From NCBI GenBank assembly GCA_037445085.1, contig JBBILG010000006.1:1-38728 (forward strand): DNA of 38,728 nucleotides, read 5' to 3'. Made by a program: the position numbers and the translations under genes. The notes below the pieces were generated by a model, which made no database searches, was not told where the DNA came from, and was given only the letters and a program-made list of their open reading frames with translations. How positions within the stretch are numbered: position 1 is the stretch's first letter; each line of letters opens with the position of its first letter. Positions 1-8,924 of this stretch are shown here, piece by piece. Source of the DNA: JBBILG01 sp037445085. GTDB taxonomy: Bacteria; Pseudomonadota; Gammaproteobacteria; Burkholderiales; Methylophilaceae.

Positions 1-55
<55 letters not shown>

Positions 56-69
56 CGAAAAGAGGCGCC

Positions 70-98
70 ATATTAATAAGCCGCCAGCGCCTTGTCAA
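70..98 (-). promoter_or_regulatory. sigma-70 promoter of tRNA-Ala
   Basis: On the minus strand TTGACA (98-93) and TAATAT (75-70) are separated by exactly 17 bases. A GC-rich discriminator (GGCGCC) follows, and then the tRNA 5' end about 15 bases downstream. The -35 is a perfect consensus match and the -10 matches five of six positions. GC-rich discriminators are typical of stable-RNA promoters under stringent control; that regulation is inferred here. Confidence 0.85.
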
Positions 99-178
99 CG
101 GATTTGTGTCGCAGATTTGCGTACGGACTGCACGCCGAATCCGGCCGTTTTCTGCACCCGCCTCCGGTTGCGCATCAA

Positions 179-751
179 TCAGCCATGATGGCGGGCCTGC
201 AAGGCGCGGCGGTGATAGCGGAACAGCGTGCGGGTCAGCCACTCTTCCTGTTCCGCATCCATCTCCAGCAGTTCCGCGCGGCACAGCTTTCCCTCCACGG
301 TGCCGACGCGGGCAAGAAACCGTAGCGGCTGCGGCAGGCGCGGGCTGAGGTAGAGCTGGATTTGCAGCAGAGTCCCCGGCGCCGGCGTTTCCTGCCGTGC
401 CTGCCAGGCGATGCTCCTCACCCCCAGGGTGACGGGAGACCGCGCAGGCAGGCGGGCATGTTCTTCCAGCAGCCGGGCGAGCAGCGCGAGGGCGACGTCG
501 AGCTTGGCTTCCAAGCGTTCAATGGCCTTCTGCGTTGCCGGTTCGGATTCGGCCGCTTCCTTTTCCGGCGCCGCTGCTTCCAGGGTGGCCAGCGCTTGCA
601 GCAGGGCAATATTGGACTGTCGCCACTGGGCCGTGCCACTGGCGGGGGGGTCCGCGGCCGACTGCCAGTCCAGCGGCAGGCTGGCCTGGTAGCTGATGCC
701 GGGCGCGCTTCCGTCCAGGGTGCTCATGGTTGTCTGGTCCGGATGTTTCAT
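179..751 (-). CDS. atypical PilZ-domain protein (tPilZ-like)
   Basis: This protein of about 190 residues has a long helical middle rich in Ala, Glu and Leu. A C-terminal beta-rich part (LGVRSIAW, then LLQIQLYLSPRLPQPLRFLARV) follows, ending in a basic helix (EEWLTRTLFRYHRRAL) of the kind that closes many proteobacterial PilZ proteins. The canonical c-di-GMP motifs RxxxR and D/NxSxxG are not visible, so binding of c-di-GMP is uncertain; the match is to the divergent tPilZ type. The gene lies 25 bases downstream of queF and is probably co-transcribed with it. Two ATG starts (751 and 727) are possible and neither has a good Shine-Dalgarno; the longer one is given. The family call rests on overall pattern. 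Confidence 0.6.
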   Translation of the reverse strand: MKHPDQTTMSTLDGSAPGISYQASLPLDWQSAADPPASGTAQWRQSNIALLQALATLEAAAPEKEAAESEPATQKAIERLEAKLDVALALLARLLEEHARLPARSPVTLGVRSIAWQARQETPAPGTLLQIQLYLSPRLPQPLRFLARVGTVEGKLCRAELLEMDAEQEEWLTRTLFRYHRRALQARHHG

Positions 752-776
752 CGGATCGCGGGAGGATGGCTGGCGA

Positions 777-1196
777 TCAGCCGCGAGTGTTGGATTGGTG
801 CTCAAACGAGACCAATTCGACACGCGGCGCCGGCTGCCAGCCCGGCTTGCGGCGCTCGGCCACGACATTGGTGAAGATGCCGCCGCGCACGTAGAACTTG
901 GCGGTGAGACGCATGAAGCGCGGCTGGGTGGCGGCGACGAGATCGTCGAGGATGCGGTTGGTGACCGCCTCGTGGAAGGCGCCCTCGTTGCGGAACGACC
1001 AGATGTAGAGCTTGAGGCTCTTCAGCTCCACGCATTTCAGGTCAGGGATGTAGTCCAGATACAGGGTGGCGAAATCCGGCTGGCCGGTCTTCGGGCACAG
1101 GCAGGTGAATTCCGGGATTTCCATGTGGATGTGGAAGTCGCGGCCGGGCTGCGGGTTGTCGAAGGTTTCGAGCGTCTTGCTGGGTTGACTGGACAT
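777..1196 (-). CDS. queF: NADPH-dependent 7-cyano-7-deazaguanine reductase QueF
   Basis: QueF reduces the nitrile of preQ0 to the amine of preQ1 in queuosine biosynthesis for tRNA modification. The 139-residue protein is the short, single-domain (YkvM-like) type. It carries the catalytic segment FTCLCPKTGQPDF (residues 30-42), with Cys34 as the expected thioimide-forming residue and Asp41 as the proton donor. The QueF motif ELKSLKLY (57-64) follows, with Leu where the motif usually has Ser. The ATG at 1196 starts the protein right before the conserved N-terminal region; longer readings of the same frame lack family character. It is divergent from smc and is followed by the PilZ-like gene. I see no preQ1 riboswitch in the 127 bases upstream. 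Confidence 0.95.
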   Translation of the reverse strand: MSSQPSKTLETFDNPQPGRDFHIHMEIPEFTCLCPKTGQPDFATLYLDYIPDLKCVELKSLKLYIWSFRNEGAFHEAVTNRILDDLVAATQPRFMRLTAKFYVRGGIFTNVVAERRKPGWQPAPRVELVSFEHQSNTRG

Positions 1197-1270
1197 GGGG
1201 GCTACCGTATAAATCGAATCAGCATGCAGAACACCGTGCCGGGCGTGGCCGCCAGCCGGGTCTTGCCAGG

Positions 1271-1299
1271 TTACATGGAAAACGTACCCAGGATTATAC
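1271..1299 (+). promoter_or_regulatory. possible promoter of the smc operon
   Basis: TTACAT (1271-1276) and TTATAC (1294-1299) are separated by 17 bases, 25 bases before the smc start codon. The -10 is a fair match to TATAAT and the -35 is weak. This is the only reasonable sigma-70 pair I see in the 127-base queF-smc divergent region. Confidence 0.3.
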
Positions 1300-1323
1300 A
1301 ACTCCAGCCCGATTGCCGCCCAA

Positions 1324-4300
1324 TTGCGTCTGACCCATCTCAAGCTCGCCGGCTTCAAGTCCTTCGTCGACCCCACCACGCTGCACGTCCGTGGCCAGCG
1401 CGTCGGCATCGTCGGCCCCAACGGATGCGGCAAATCCAACGTCATGGAAGCGATCCGCTGGGTGCTGGGGGAATCGAGCGCGAAGGAAATGCGCGGCGAT
1501 TCCATGCAGGACGTCATCTTCAACGGTTCCGCCGAGCGCAGACCGGTATCGCGTGCCAGCGTGGAGCTGCTGTTCGACAACAGCTTGGGCGCGGCGGCCG
1601 GCGCCTGGGCGCAATATGCGGAAATCTCGGTCAGGCGCGTGCTGCAGCGCGACGGCGGCTCCGATTACTACCTCAACAACACCCGGGTGCGCCGCCGCGA
1701 CATCGCCGACCTGTTCCTCGGCACCGGCCTGGGCGGGCGCGCCTACGCCATCATCGGCCAGAACACCATCTCGCGCATCGTCGAGGCCAGGCCCGAGGAG
1801 CTACGCGTGTTCCTCGAAGAGGCGGCCGGCATTTCCAGATACAAGGAACGCCGCCGCGAAACCGAACTGCGCCTGCGCGATGCACGTGAGAACTTGGCCC
1901 GCGTGGAAGACATCCGCGGCGAGCTCGCCAAGCAGATTGCCCGTCTCGAAGCCCAGGCGGAGGTCGCCCGCCACTACCACGCACTGCAACAGAAGCTAGA
2001 ACAGGTGCGCGCGCAGGCCTGGCTGCTGAAAAAGCGGGATGCTGCCCAGGAGTGGGAAAAATCCCGGCGCCAGGCAGAGCGCCTGGCCGGCGAGCTGGAA
2101 GCGCAAGTGAGCCGGCTGCGCAGCATTGAAGCCGGGCTCGAACAACTGCGCCAGCAGCACCATGCCGCCGGCGACGCCCTGCATGCCGCCCAGGGGCGCT
2201 ACTACGGGGCCAATGCGCAGATGACCGCCGTCAGCCAGCGTCTGCAGCATACGCAGGAGACCCGCGAGCGCCTGCAGCGGCAGATATCCCTGCTTGAGGA
2301 GGAGCAGCAGCGCGGCATCACGTTGCGTCAAGGCCACGCGCAGCGCCTGACGGAGTTGCAGGGTGCCCATGCCGCGGCCATGCGGGCGGAACAAACCGTA
2401 CAGGTGGCACTCCAGCAGGCGCGCGCCGCCGTGCCGGCAGCGGAACGGCTGCTGCGCGATGCCCAGGCGTCCTGCGGCCGGATACAGGCCGCCATCCACC
2501 AGGCCGAGCAGCAGGTGCAACTGGAACGCACCCATCGGGAACACGCAGCCCGCACCCTGGCCGACATCATCCAGCACTTGCGGCGCATTGAGGAAGAAGA
2601 GGGGCGCCTCGCGCCACCGGATGCCGAGCTGCTGCAGGCGCGGGAACGCGAATGCGCCGCACTGGCGGCGCGCGTGGAGGAAACGGAAGCACAACTGGCA
2701 CAGCAGGCGGATGCCGAGCTGCTGCAGGCGCAGCAGCTCAAGGCCGTCCAGCACGAAGTGCAGCAGGCGGCGCGCCACATTGCCCATCTGGAGGCCCAGC
2801 TCGCCGCCCTCGGCAAGTTGCAGCAGGCGCTGGGGCACGAACAGAAGCTGGATGGCTGGCTGCGCGGCATCGGCATCGACGGCGGCCACCGCCTGTGGCA
2901 ATGGCTGTGCGTGGAACCGGGCTGGGAGACGGCGCTGGAAAGTGTACTGGGCAACCGCCTCAACGGTATCCCGAGCGAGGCGGCCACGTTCCCTGCGCAG
3001 CGGCCGCCGGCGTCCGTGGTGCTGTTCGAGCCGGCCACGCCCGCGCCGGATGCACCGGTCGCCGGTCGCCGCCGTCTGGCCGGGGTGGTGCGCACCGTGG
3101 ATGCGCGCTGTGCCGGCGCGCTGGCCGACTGGCTGGCGGGCGTCCATCTGCTGGAAGATGGCGAGGATCCGCAGGCAGCACGCCTTGTCCTGCGGCCGGG
3201 CGAGGCGCTGGTGGATCGCGCCGGTGACGTCTATACCCGCCACAGTGTCGCGCTGTATGCCGCCCAGTCCGGGCTGCACGGCGTGCTGGAACGTCAACGT
3301 GAACTGGACCAGCTTGCCGCCCGACTGCCGGAGCTGCGGCTGTGGCAACAGGCGCGGGAAGCCGGCTTGCAGCAGCAGGAACAGGCGCTGCACACACTGC
3401 GCCGCGAAATTGCGCGGCAGCAGCACGCGTTGCGCCAACTGGTGGCGAACGGGCATGCGCAGCGTCTGGAATTGCTGCGGTTGCAGCAGCAGGCGCTGCA
3501 CGTGCAGGAGCGCCATCGGCAGTTGACGGACGAGCGGGAGCGCCTGCGGCAACGGTGCGCACTGCTCGAAGCGCAGCAGGAGGAACGCGCGGCGGCCATG
3601 CAGGTACTGCAGGAGAAGCTGGCGGCAGCGCGCCGGCAGCTTGACGACGCAGCAGCGGTGCGGCAGCGGGCGGAGGCCACCCTGCACCAGACGCGGGAGC
3701 GCCTGCTGGAGGCAGAGCGCGATGCGCAGCGCGCGGGATATGATGAAAAATTATTATTGAATGGTATCAATGAGTTAAAACTAAAAATTGATTCATTACA
3801 TGAAGGTCATGACACCGTTTCTGCGCGCCTGACAGAAGTGGGGCTACAGCTGCAAGCCGCGCGGACCGATACGTTGCAGGCGGAACTGGAACAGGCGCTG
3901 GGGCAGCAGCGCGTGTGCGAGGCGGCGCTGGCTGCGGCGCGCAACGCCCAGGCCGAGGCCGAGCAGCGGTTGCAGGAGACCGAGCGCAGCCGCCTGCAGG
4001 CGGAGCAGCAGTTGCATCCGCTGCGCGACCGGCTGGAAGAAGCGCGCCTGCAGGATCAGCAGGCGCGCTTGGCCTTCGAGCATGCCGTGGGACAGTTCGC
4101 GGCCACCGGCTACGACGAGGCGGCACTCGCGGCGGAGCTGGCACAGGGCGTCCGTCCGGCCGCGCTGGAACGACAGGCCGTCGCGCTGGATGCGCAGATC
4201 GCCGGACTGGGGCCGGTCAACCTCGCCGCCATCCAAGAGCTGGCCGGCGAGCGCGAGCGCGGGAACTACCTGGACAGCCAGGCGCAGGATCTGGAAACCG

Positions 4301-4830
4301 CCATCGCCACCCTGGAGGATGCCATCCGCCGCATCGACCGCGAGACGCGCAGCCGCCTGCAGCACACCTTCGACGAAGCCAACCGCCATTTCGCCGACCT
4401 GTTTGGCACCCTGTTCGGCGGCGGCCAGGCGCAGTTGCAGCTGCTCGGCGAGGAAATCCTCGACACCGGCATCCAGGTGTTCGCCCAGCCGCCGGGCAAG
4501 AAGAACAGCACCATCCACTTGCTGTCCGGCGGCGAAAAGGCGCTGACTGCGCTGGCGCTGGTGTTCGCGCTGTTTCGCCTCAACCCCGCGCCGTTCTGCC
4601 TGATGGACGAGGTGGACGCGCCGCTCGACGACACCAATACCGAGCGCTTCTGCGCCCTGGTGCGCAAGATGTCGGAACGCACGCAGTTCCTGTTCGTCAG
4701 CCACAACAAGATCACCATGGAAATGGCGCAGCAACTGGTCGGCGTGACCATGCAGGAGTCCGGTGTGTCGCGCATCGTCGAAGTGGACATCGAGGCGGCC
4801 ATGCAGATGCAAACGGAAATGGCGCTGTAA
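1324..4830 (+). CDS. smc: chromosome segregation protein SMC
   Basis: SMC is the ATPase core of the bacterial condensin that organises and segregates chromosomes, normally with ScpA and ScpB. The 1168-residue product has the usual SMC layout: an N-terminal head with Walker A GPNGCGKS (31-38), a long first coiled coil, a hinge around residues 510-640, a second coiled coil, and a C-terminal head with signature LSGGEK (about 1067) and Walker B CLMDEVDAPLDD (about 1093). The start is TTG at 1324, because the protein MRLTHLKLAGFKSF aligns with SMC N-termini and no ATG lies nearby. No clear Shine-Dalgarno is visible. A patch of about 75 bases near 3740-3815 is strikingly AT-rich within this GC-rich gene. 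It is followed by zipA, as in other betaproteobacteria. Confidence 0.97.
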   Translation: MRLTHLKLAGFKSFVDPTTLHVRGQRVGIVGPNGCGKSNVMEAIRWVLGESSAKEMRGDSMQDVIFNGSAERRPVSRASVELLFDNSLGAAAGAWAQYAEISVRRVLQRDGGSDYYLNNTRVRRRDIADLFLGTGLGGRAYAIIGQNTISRIVEARPEELRVFLEEAAGISRYKERRRETELRLRDARENLARVEDIRGELAKQIARLEAQAEVARHYHALQQKLEQVRAQAWLLKKRDAAQEWEKSRRQAERLAGELEAQVSRLRSIEAGLEQLRQQHHAAGDALHAAQGRYYGANAQMTAVSQRLQHTQETRERLQRQISLLEEEQQRGITLRQGHAQRLTELQGAHAAAMRAEQTVQVALQQARAAVPAAERLLRDAQASCGRIQAAIHQAEQQVQLERTHREHAARTLADIIQHLRRIEEEEGRLAPPDAELLQARERECAALAARVEETEAQLAQQADAELLQAQQLKAVQHEVQQAARHIAHLEAQLAALGKLQQALGHEQKLDGWLRGIGIDGGHRLWQWLCVEPGWETALESVLGNRLNGIPSEAATFPAQRPPASVVLFEPATPAPDAPVAGRRRLAGVVRTVDARCAGALADWLAGVHLLEDGEDPQAARLVLRPGEALVDRAGDVYTRHSVALYAAQSGLHGVLERQRELDQLAARLPELRLWQQAREAGLQQQEQALHTLRREIARQQHALRQLVANGHAQRLELLRLQQQALHVQERHRQLTDERERLRQRCALLEAQQEERAAAMQVLQEKLAAARRQLDDAAAVRQRAEATLHQTRERLLEAERDAQRAGYDEKLLLNGINELKLKIDSLHEGHDTVSARLTEVGLQLQAARTDTLQAELEQALGQQRVCEAALAAARNAQAEAEQRLQETERSRLQAEQQLHPLRDRLEEARLQDQQARLAFEHAVGQFAATGYDEAALAAELAQGVRPAALERQAVALDAQIAGLGPVNLAAIQELAGERERGNYLDSQAQDLETAIATLEDAIRRIDRETRSRLQHTFDEANRHFADLFGTLFGGGQAQLQLLGEEILDTGIQVFAQPPGKKNSTIHLLSGGEKALTALALVFALFRLNPAPFCLMDEVDAPLDDTNTERFCALVRKMSERTQFLFVSHNKITMEMAQQLVGVTMQESGVSRIVEVDIEAAMQMQTEMAL

Positions 4831-4883
4831 CGTATATAATCGGGCCAAATAAAGGCCAAACCAAAATACTGGGACACGATAGC

Positions 4884-6077
4884 ATGTCGGAATTGCAGAT
4901 CGCCCTGATCGCCCTCGGCGTCGTCATCGTCGCCGCGGTCGTCCTCTACAACTGGTGGCAGGAGCGCCGGCTGATGCGCGAGAACGGCTGGCGCTTCGAC
5001 GATGCGGCGGACGACCCGTTGCTGACGGAAAGACGGCCGGCGCCTGACGAAACGGACGAGGTCTTCCGTATCGACGAGCCCGCGGCCAGGCTGGACGATA
5101 CCCTGGCCGTCCTCCCCGACGCGCCGCCCGAAGCGGGAACGGTGGCACCGGAACCCCGCCAGGAACCGGCGGCGTCTGCGGCGTCCCCCGTCGAATCCGG
5201 GCGGGTCGCCCAGGCGCCGGCAGCGCCCGCTACCGTGGCTGGCTACGGGGAACTGCCGGCCCATGTCAGCGAACAGATCGATCTCGTCGGCCTGCTCGCC
5301 TTTGCCGATCCGCAGCCGGCGGCCTCGGTCGCGGCCGTGCTGAGGCCGCTGGCCGCCGGGGAAAAGCTGCGCCAGTGCCTGGTGCAGGACGCCGACGGCG
5401 TCTGGTATGACCTGGCAGCGCAGCAGAATGCATCGGCGCTGACCGCCGCGGCCTGCACGCTGCAACTCGCCGACCGGCGCGGACCGGTGAGCGAATCCAT
5501 GCTGCGGCAGTTCCGCGAGAGCGTGCAGGCCGCGGCCGCCACCCTGGGCGCGGCGCTGCAGTGGCGCGGCGCGGAAAAGACCTTGCCCTATGCGGTGGAA
5601 CTGGACCAGTTCGGCATGGATGTCGATGTCATGGTGGGGTTCCACATCCTGCCTGGCGACAACGGCCCCTTCGCCGGTACCAAGCTGCGCGGGCTGGCCG
5701 AGGCGGCGGGCATGCATCTGCAGGATGACGGGGCCTTCCACTGCCTCGGCGAAGCTGGCGAGACGCAGTTCACCCTGGTCAGCCAGGACAAGCGCCCGTT
5801 CAAGCCGGAGACCTTGCGCACGCTGTTTTATCGCGGCCTGACTTTCCAGCTCGACGTGCCGCGCGTGGCCAACTGCAGCGAGGTATTCGGCCAGATGGTG
5901 CAGATTGCGCGCAAGCTGCAGCTCGCCCTGGGCGGGCAACTGGTGGACGACAACCAACGCCCGCTCAGCGATGCGGACATCGACAAGATCCGCCAGCAGC
6001 TCAAGGCCATCCAGACGCGCATGGTCGCGCGCGGCATCCCGCCCGGCAGCGCCACGGCACTGCGACTTTTCTCCTGA
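4884..6077 (+). CDS. zipA: cell division protein ZipA homolog
   Basis: ZipA anchors the FtsZ ring to the inner membrane. The 397-residue protein has one N-terminal membrane helix (about residues 4-22, IALIALGVVIVAAVVLY). A charged then Pro/Ala-rich linker of roughly 100 residues follows, and a C-terminal FtsZ-binding domain containing the segments DVMVGFHILPGDNGPFAG and FKPETLRTLFYRGLTFQLDVPRV. The C-terminal domain matches the divergent ZipA domain found between smc and ligA in betaproteobacteria. The ATG at 4884 is chosen because it opens directly into the membrane segment. The stop codon lies one base before the ligA start, so translation is probably coupled. Confidence 0.88.
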   Translation: MSELQIALIALGVVIVAAVVLYNWWQERRLMRENGWRFDDAADDPLLTERRPAPDETDEVFRIDEPAARLDDTLAVLPDAPPEAGTVAPEPRQEPAASAASPVESGRVAQAPAAPATVAGYGELPAHVSEQIDLVGLLAFADPQPAASVAAVLRPLAAGEKLRQCLVQDADGVWYDLAAQQNASALTAAACTLQLADRRGPVSESMLRQFRESVQAAAATLGAALQWRGAEKTLPYAVELDQFGMDVDVMVGFHILPGDNGPFAGTKLRGLAEAAGMHLQDDGAFHCLGEAGETQFTLVSQDKRPFKPETLRTLFYRGLTFQLDVPRVANCSEVFGQMVQIARKLQLALGGQLVDDNQRPLSDADIDKIRQQLKAIQTRMVARGIPPGSATALRLFS

Positions 6078-6078
6078 C

Positions 6079-8112
6079 ATGGTCGTGCCGGAGCAGGTGA
6101 GGCTGCGCGCGGAGCATCTGCGCGCGGAAATCTCCCGTCACGATTATCTGTATTACGTGCTCGACCGGCCCGAGATTCCCGACGGCGAGTACGACCGCCT
6201 GTTCCGCGAGCTGCAGGCGCTGGAAGCGCGGCACCCGGAACTGGTCACGCCGGATTCGCCCACCCGGCGCGTCGGCGGCAAGCCGCTACCCGAGTTCGCT
6301 CCGGTGCGGCATGCGGTGCCCATGCTGTCCATCCACACGGAAACCGACACCACCCCGGAAGGCGCCCGCACCTTCGATGCGCGCGTGCGGCGAGAACTCG
6401 GCCTGGGCGAGCGTGACGCGCTGGTGGAATACGCTGTCGAACTGAAATTCGACGGTCTCGCCATCAGCCTGCGTTACGAGCATGGCGTACTGGTGCAGGC
6501 AGCCACGCGCGGCGACGGCGAGACCGGCGAGGACGTCACACAGAACGTGCGCACCATCCGCTGCATTCCGCTGCGCCTCCACGGCGAGGCGCCGCCACTG
6601 CTGGAAATCCGCGGCGAAGTCTTCATCAGCCGCCCGGACTTCGAGCGCTACAACGCCCGCCAGCGCGAGCTGGGCAGGCCCACCCTGGTCAACCCGCGCA
6701 ACGGGGCCGCCGGCAGCATCCGTCAGCTCGACCCGGCCGTCGCCGCCGCGCGGCCGCTGTCTTTCTACGCCTACGGCATCGGTGAGACTCGCGGCTGGGC
6801 GCTGCCGCTCACGCACAACCGCATCCTCGATGCGCTGGCGACGTTCGGCGTGCCGGTATGCGAGCACCGCGCGGTGGCGCGGGGCTCCGAAGGGTTGATC
6901 GCCTTCCACGCGCGCATCCTTTCCATGCGCGATGTCCTGCCGTTCGATATCGACGGCGTGGTGTATAAGGTGAACTCGCTGGTGCTGCAGGAAGAGCTCG
7001 GTTTCGTCACGCGCGAGCCGCGCTGGGCCTGCGCGCACAAGTATCCGCCGGAAGAGGCGCTCACCGTGGTGGAGGACATCGAGGTGCAGGTTGGCCGCAC
7101 CGGTGCGCTGACGCCGGTGGCGCGCCTCAAGCCGGTATTCGTCGGTGGCGTCACCGTCACCAACGCCACCTTGCACAACGAGGACGAGATTCGCCGCAAG
7201 GACGTGCGCATTGGCGACACCGTGGTGGTGCGTCGCGCCGGTGATGTCATCCCGGAAGTGGCGCGCGTCCTGCCGGAACGGCGTCCGCCGGACGCGCGCG
7301 AATTTCGCATGCCCGCCGCCTGTCCGGTGTGCGGCTCGCACGTGGTGCGCCCGGAGGACGAGGCGGTGGCGCGCTGCACGGGCGGACTTTATTGCCCTGC
7401 ACAGCGCAGGCAGGCCATCCTGCATTTCGCCGGCCGCCGCGCCATGGACATTGAAGGGCTGGGCGAGAAACTGGTCGAGCAACTGGTCGATAACGGCCTG
7501 GTGAACAGTCTTGCCGACCTCTACCGGCTGGACGCGGTCCGGCTGGCCGGGTTGGAGCGCATGGCCGAGAAATCCGCGCAGAACCTCGTGAATGCGCTGG
7601 AGCGCAGCAAGCGCACTACCCTGGCGCGCTTCATCTACGCGCTCGGCATCCGCAACGTGGGCGAGGCAACCGCCAAGGACCTGGCGCGCCACTTCGGCAG
7701 CCTGGAACGACTCGCTGCGGCCGATGCCGAGACGCTGCAGCAGGTGCCGGACGTGGGGCCGGTGGTGGCGGACTCCATCGTGCAGTTCTTCGCCGAGCCG
7801 CACAACCGGGAAGTGATCGCCGCCCTGCGCGCCGCTGGCGTGTACTGGGAAGAACACGGAGGGCGAAGCATGGAGGCAGGGCCGCTGGAAGGCAAGACTT
7901 TCGTGCTCACCGGCGCACTGACCGGCCTGGGCCGCGAGCAGGCCAAGGCGCTCATCGAGGCGGCGGGGGGCAAGGTAAGCGGCAGCGTCTCGAAAAAGAC
8001 CGATTTCGTGGTGGCTGGCCATGACGCCGGCAGCAAGCTGGACAAGGCGCATGCCTTGGCCGTGGCAGTGATCGACGAGGCCGCCCTGCGTGCCATGCTG
8101 GGGGCAGCATGA
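6079..8112 (+). CDS. ligA: NAD-dependent DNA ligase LigA
   Basis: LigA seals nicks in replication and repair using NAD. The 677-residue length is typical. An N-terminal Ia domain with HDYLYYVLDRPEIPDGEYD is followed by the adenylation motif LKFDG with nucleophile Lys123, the OB-fold, and a zinc finger (CPVCG, then C...YCP). HhH repeats (GIRNVGEATAKDLA) and a C-terminal BRCT domain (FVLTGALTGLGREQAKALIEAAGGKVSGSVSKKTD) complete it. The common motif MLSLDNAF after the Ia domain reads here as MLSIHTETDTTPEGA. The ATG at 6079 follows the zipA stop by one base and overlaps no other start. The last four bases overlap cysQ (ATGA). Confidence 0.97.
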   Translation: MVVPEQVRLRAEHLRAEISRHDYLYYVLDRPEIPDGEYDRLFRELQALEARHPELVTPDSPTRRVGGKPLPEFAPVRHAVPMLSIHTETDTTPEGARTFDARVRRELGLGERDALVEYAVELKFDGLAISLRYEHGVLVQAATRGDGETGEDVTQNVRTIRCIPLRLHGEAPPLLEIRGEVFISRPDFERYNARQRELGRPTLVNPRNGAAGSIRQLDPAVAAARPLSFYAYGIGETRGWALPLTHNRILDALATFGVPVCEHRAVARGSEGLIAFHARILSMRDVLPFDIDGVVYKVNSLVLQEELGFVTREPRWACAHKYPPEEALTVVEDIEVQVGRTGALTPVARLKPVFVGGVTVTNATLHNEDEIRRKDVRIGDTVVVRRAGDVIPEVARVLPERRPPDAREFRMPAACPVCGSHVVRPEDEAVARCTGGLYCPAQRRQAILHFAGRRAMDIEGLGEKLVEQLVDNGLVNSLADLYRLDAVRLAGLERMAEKSAQNLVNALERSKRTTLARFIYALGIRNVGEATAKDLARHFGSLERLAAADAETLQQVPDVGPVVADSIVQFFAEPHNREVIAALRAAGVYWEEHGGRSMEAGPLEGKTFVLTGALTGLGREQAKALIEAAGGKVSGSVSKKTDFVVAGHDAGSKLDKAHALAVAVIDEAALRAMLGAA

Positions 8113-8924
8113 GCGACGAGGCCGGCCATTGCGCGACGCCTGCCATGCTGGAGGCGGTCACCGGCCTGGCAAAGGAGGCCGGCGCCGCCATCATGGCCGT
8201 GTACGATGAGGACATCGCGGTGCAGCACAAAGCGGACGATTCGCCCCTTACCCAGGCCGATCTCGCCGCTCATCACGTCATCGACGTCGGCTTGGCGCGG
8301 ATCGCTCCGGATATTCCGGTAATTTCTGAAGAATCTTCCGTAATTCATTATCATGAAAGAATTTCATGGCGGAGACACTGGCTGGTGGATCCGCTCGACG
8401 GGACGCGCGAGTTCATCAAGCGCAACGGCGAATTTACCGTCAACATCGCCCTCATCGAGGATCATCGGCCGGTGCTGGGCGTGGTCTACGCCCCCGCGCT
8501 GGGCCTGCTGTTCCATGCCGTGCGCGGCCAGGGCGCCTGGCGCCGGCTCGGCGCCCAGCTGCCGCAGCGGATCCGTGCCCGGGCATTCGACCCCACCCAG
8601 GTCACCGTGGTCGGCAGCCGCTCCCATGCCGGCGAACGGCTGCTGCGGTTCCTGGCCCGCATCGGCCCGCACATGCTCATCAGCATGGGAAGCTCGCTGA
8701 AAATCTGTCTGGTGGCGGAAGGCCGTGCCGACGTCTACCCACGCCTCGGCCCGACTTCGGAGTGGGACACCGCGGCGGCCCAGTGCGTGCTGGAAGAGGC
8801 GGGCGGGTGCCTGGTGGACCTGGACAACCGGCCCCTGCATTACAATATCCGCGATTCCCTGCTCAACCCGGGCTTTTTCGCCGTGGGCGATCCCCGCCAA
8901 GACTGGTCGCGTTATCTCGAATGA
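8109..8924 (+). CDS. cysQ: 3'(2'),5'-bisphosphate nucleotidase CysQ
   Basis: CysQ hydrolyses 3'-phosphoadenosine 5'-phosphate, recycling a product of sulfate assimilation. The 271-residue protein belongs to the inositol-monophosphatase superfamily. Metal-binding residues lie in ISEES (82-86) and in WLVDPLDGTREFI (101-113), and a second metal motif (WDTAAAQCVLEEAGG) lies near residue 218. The start ATG overlaps the ligA stop (ATGA), and the stop overlaps the next gene (ATGA), so this is one operon. Codons for residues about 68-90 form an AT-rich patch with rare AGA codons, unlike the rest of the gene. A general inositol phosphatase is the less likely alternative. Confidence 0.9.
   Translation: MSDEAGHCATPAMLEAVTGLAKEAGAAIMAVYDEDIAVQHKADDSPLTQADLAAHHVIDVGLARIAPDIPVISEESSVIHYHERISWRRHWLVDPLDGTREFIKRNGEFTVNIALIEDHRPVLGVVYAPALGLLFHAVRGQGAWRRLGAQLPQRIRARAFDPTQVTVVGSRSHAGERLLRFLARIGPHMLISMGSSLKICLVAEGRADVYPRLGPTSEWDTAAAQCVLEEAGGCLVDLDNRPLHYNIRDSLLNPGFFAVGDPRQDWSRYLE

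Noticed and set aside
1197..1323. preQ1 riboswitch upstream of queF
   Set aside because: I could not find the compact pseudoknot pattern or an A-rich tail before the queF start on the minus strand.
1996..3687. 563-codon open frame antisense to smc
   Set aside because: It mirrors the coiled-coil codons of smc (Gln/Leu/Arg-rich), has no family character, and arises from GC-rich third positions.
4266..6080. 604-codon open frame antisense to zipA and the end of smc
   Set aside because: Two well-supported genes lie on the other strand; the translation has no recognisable domain.
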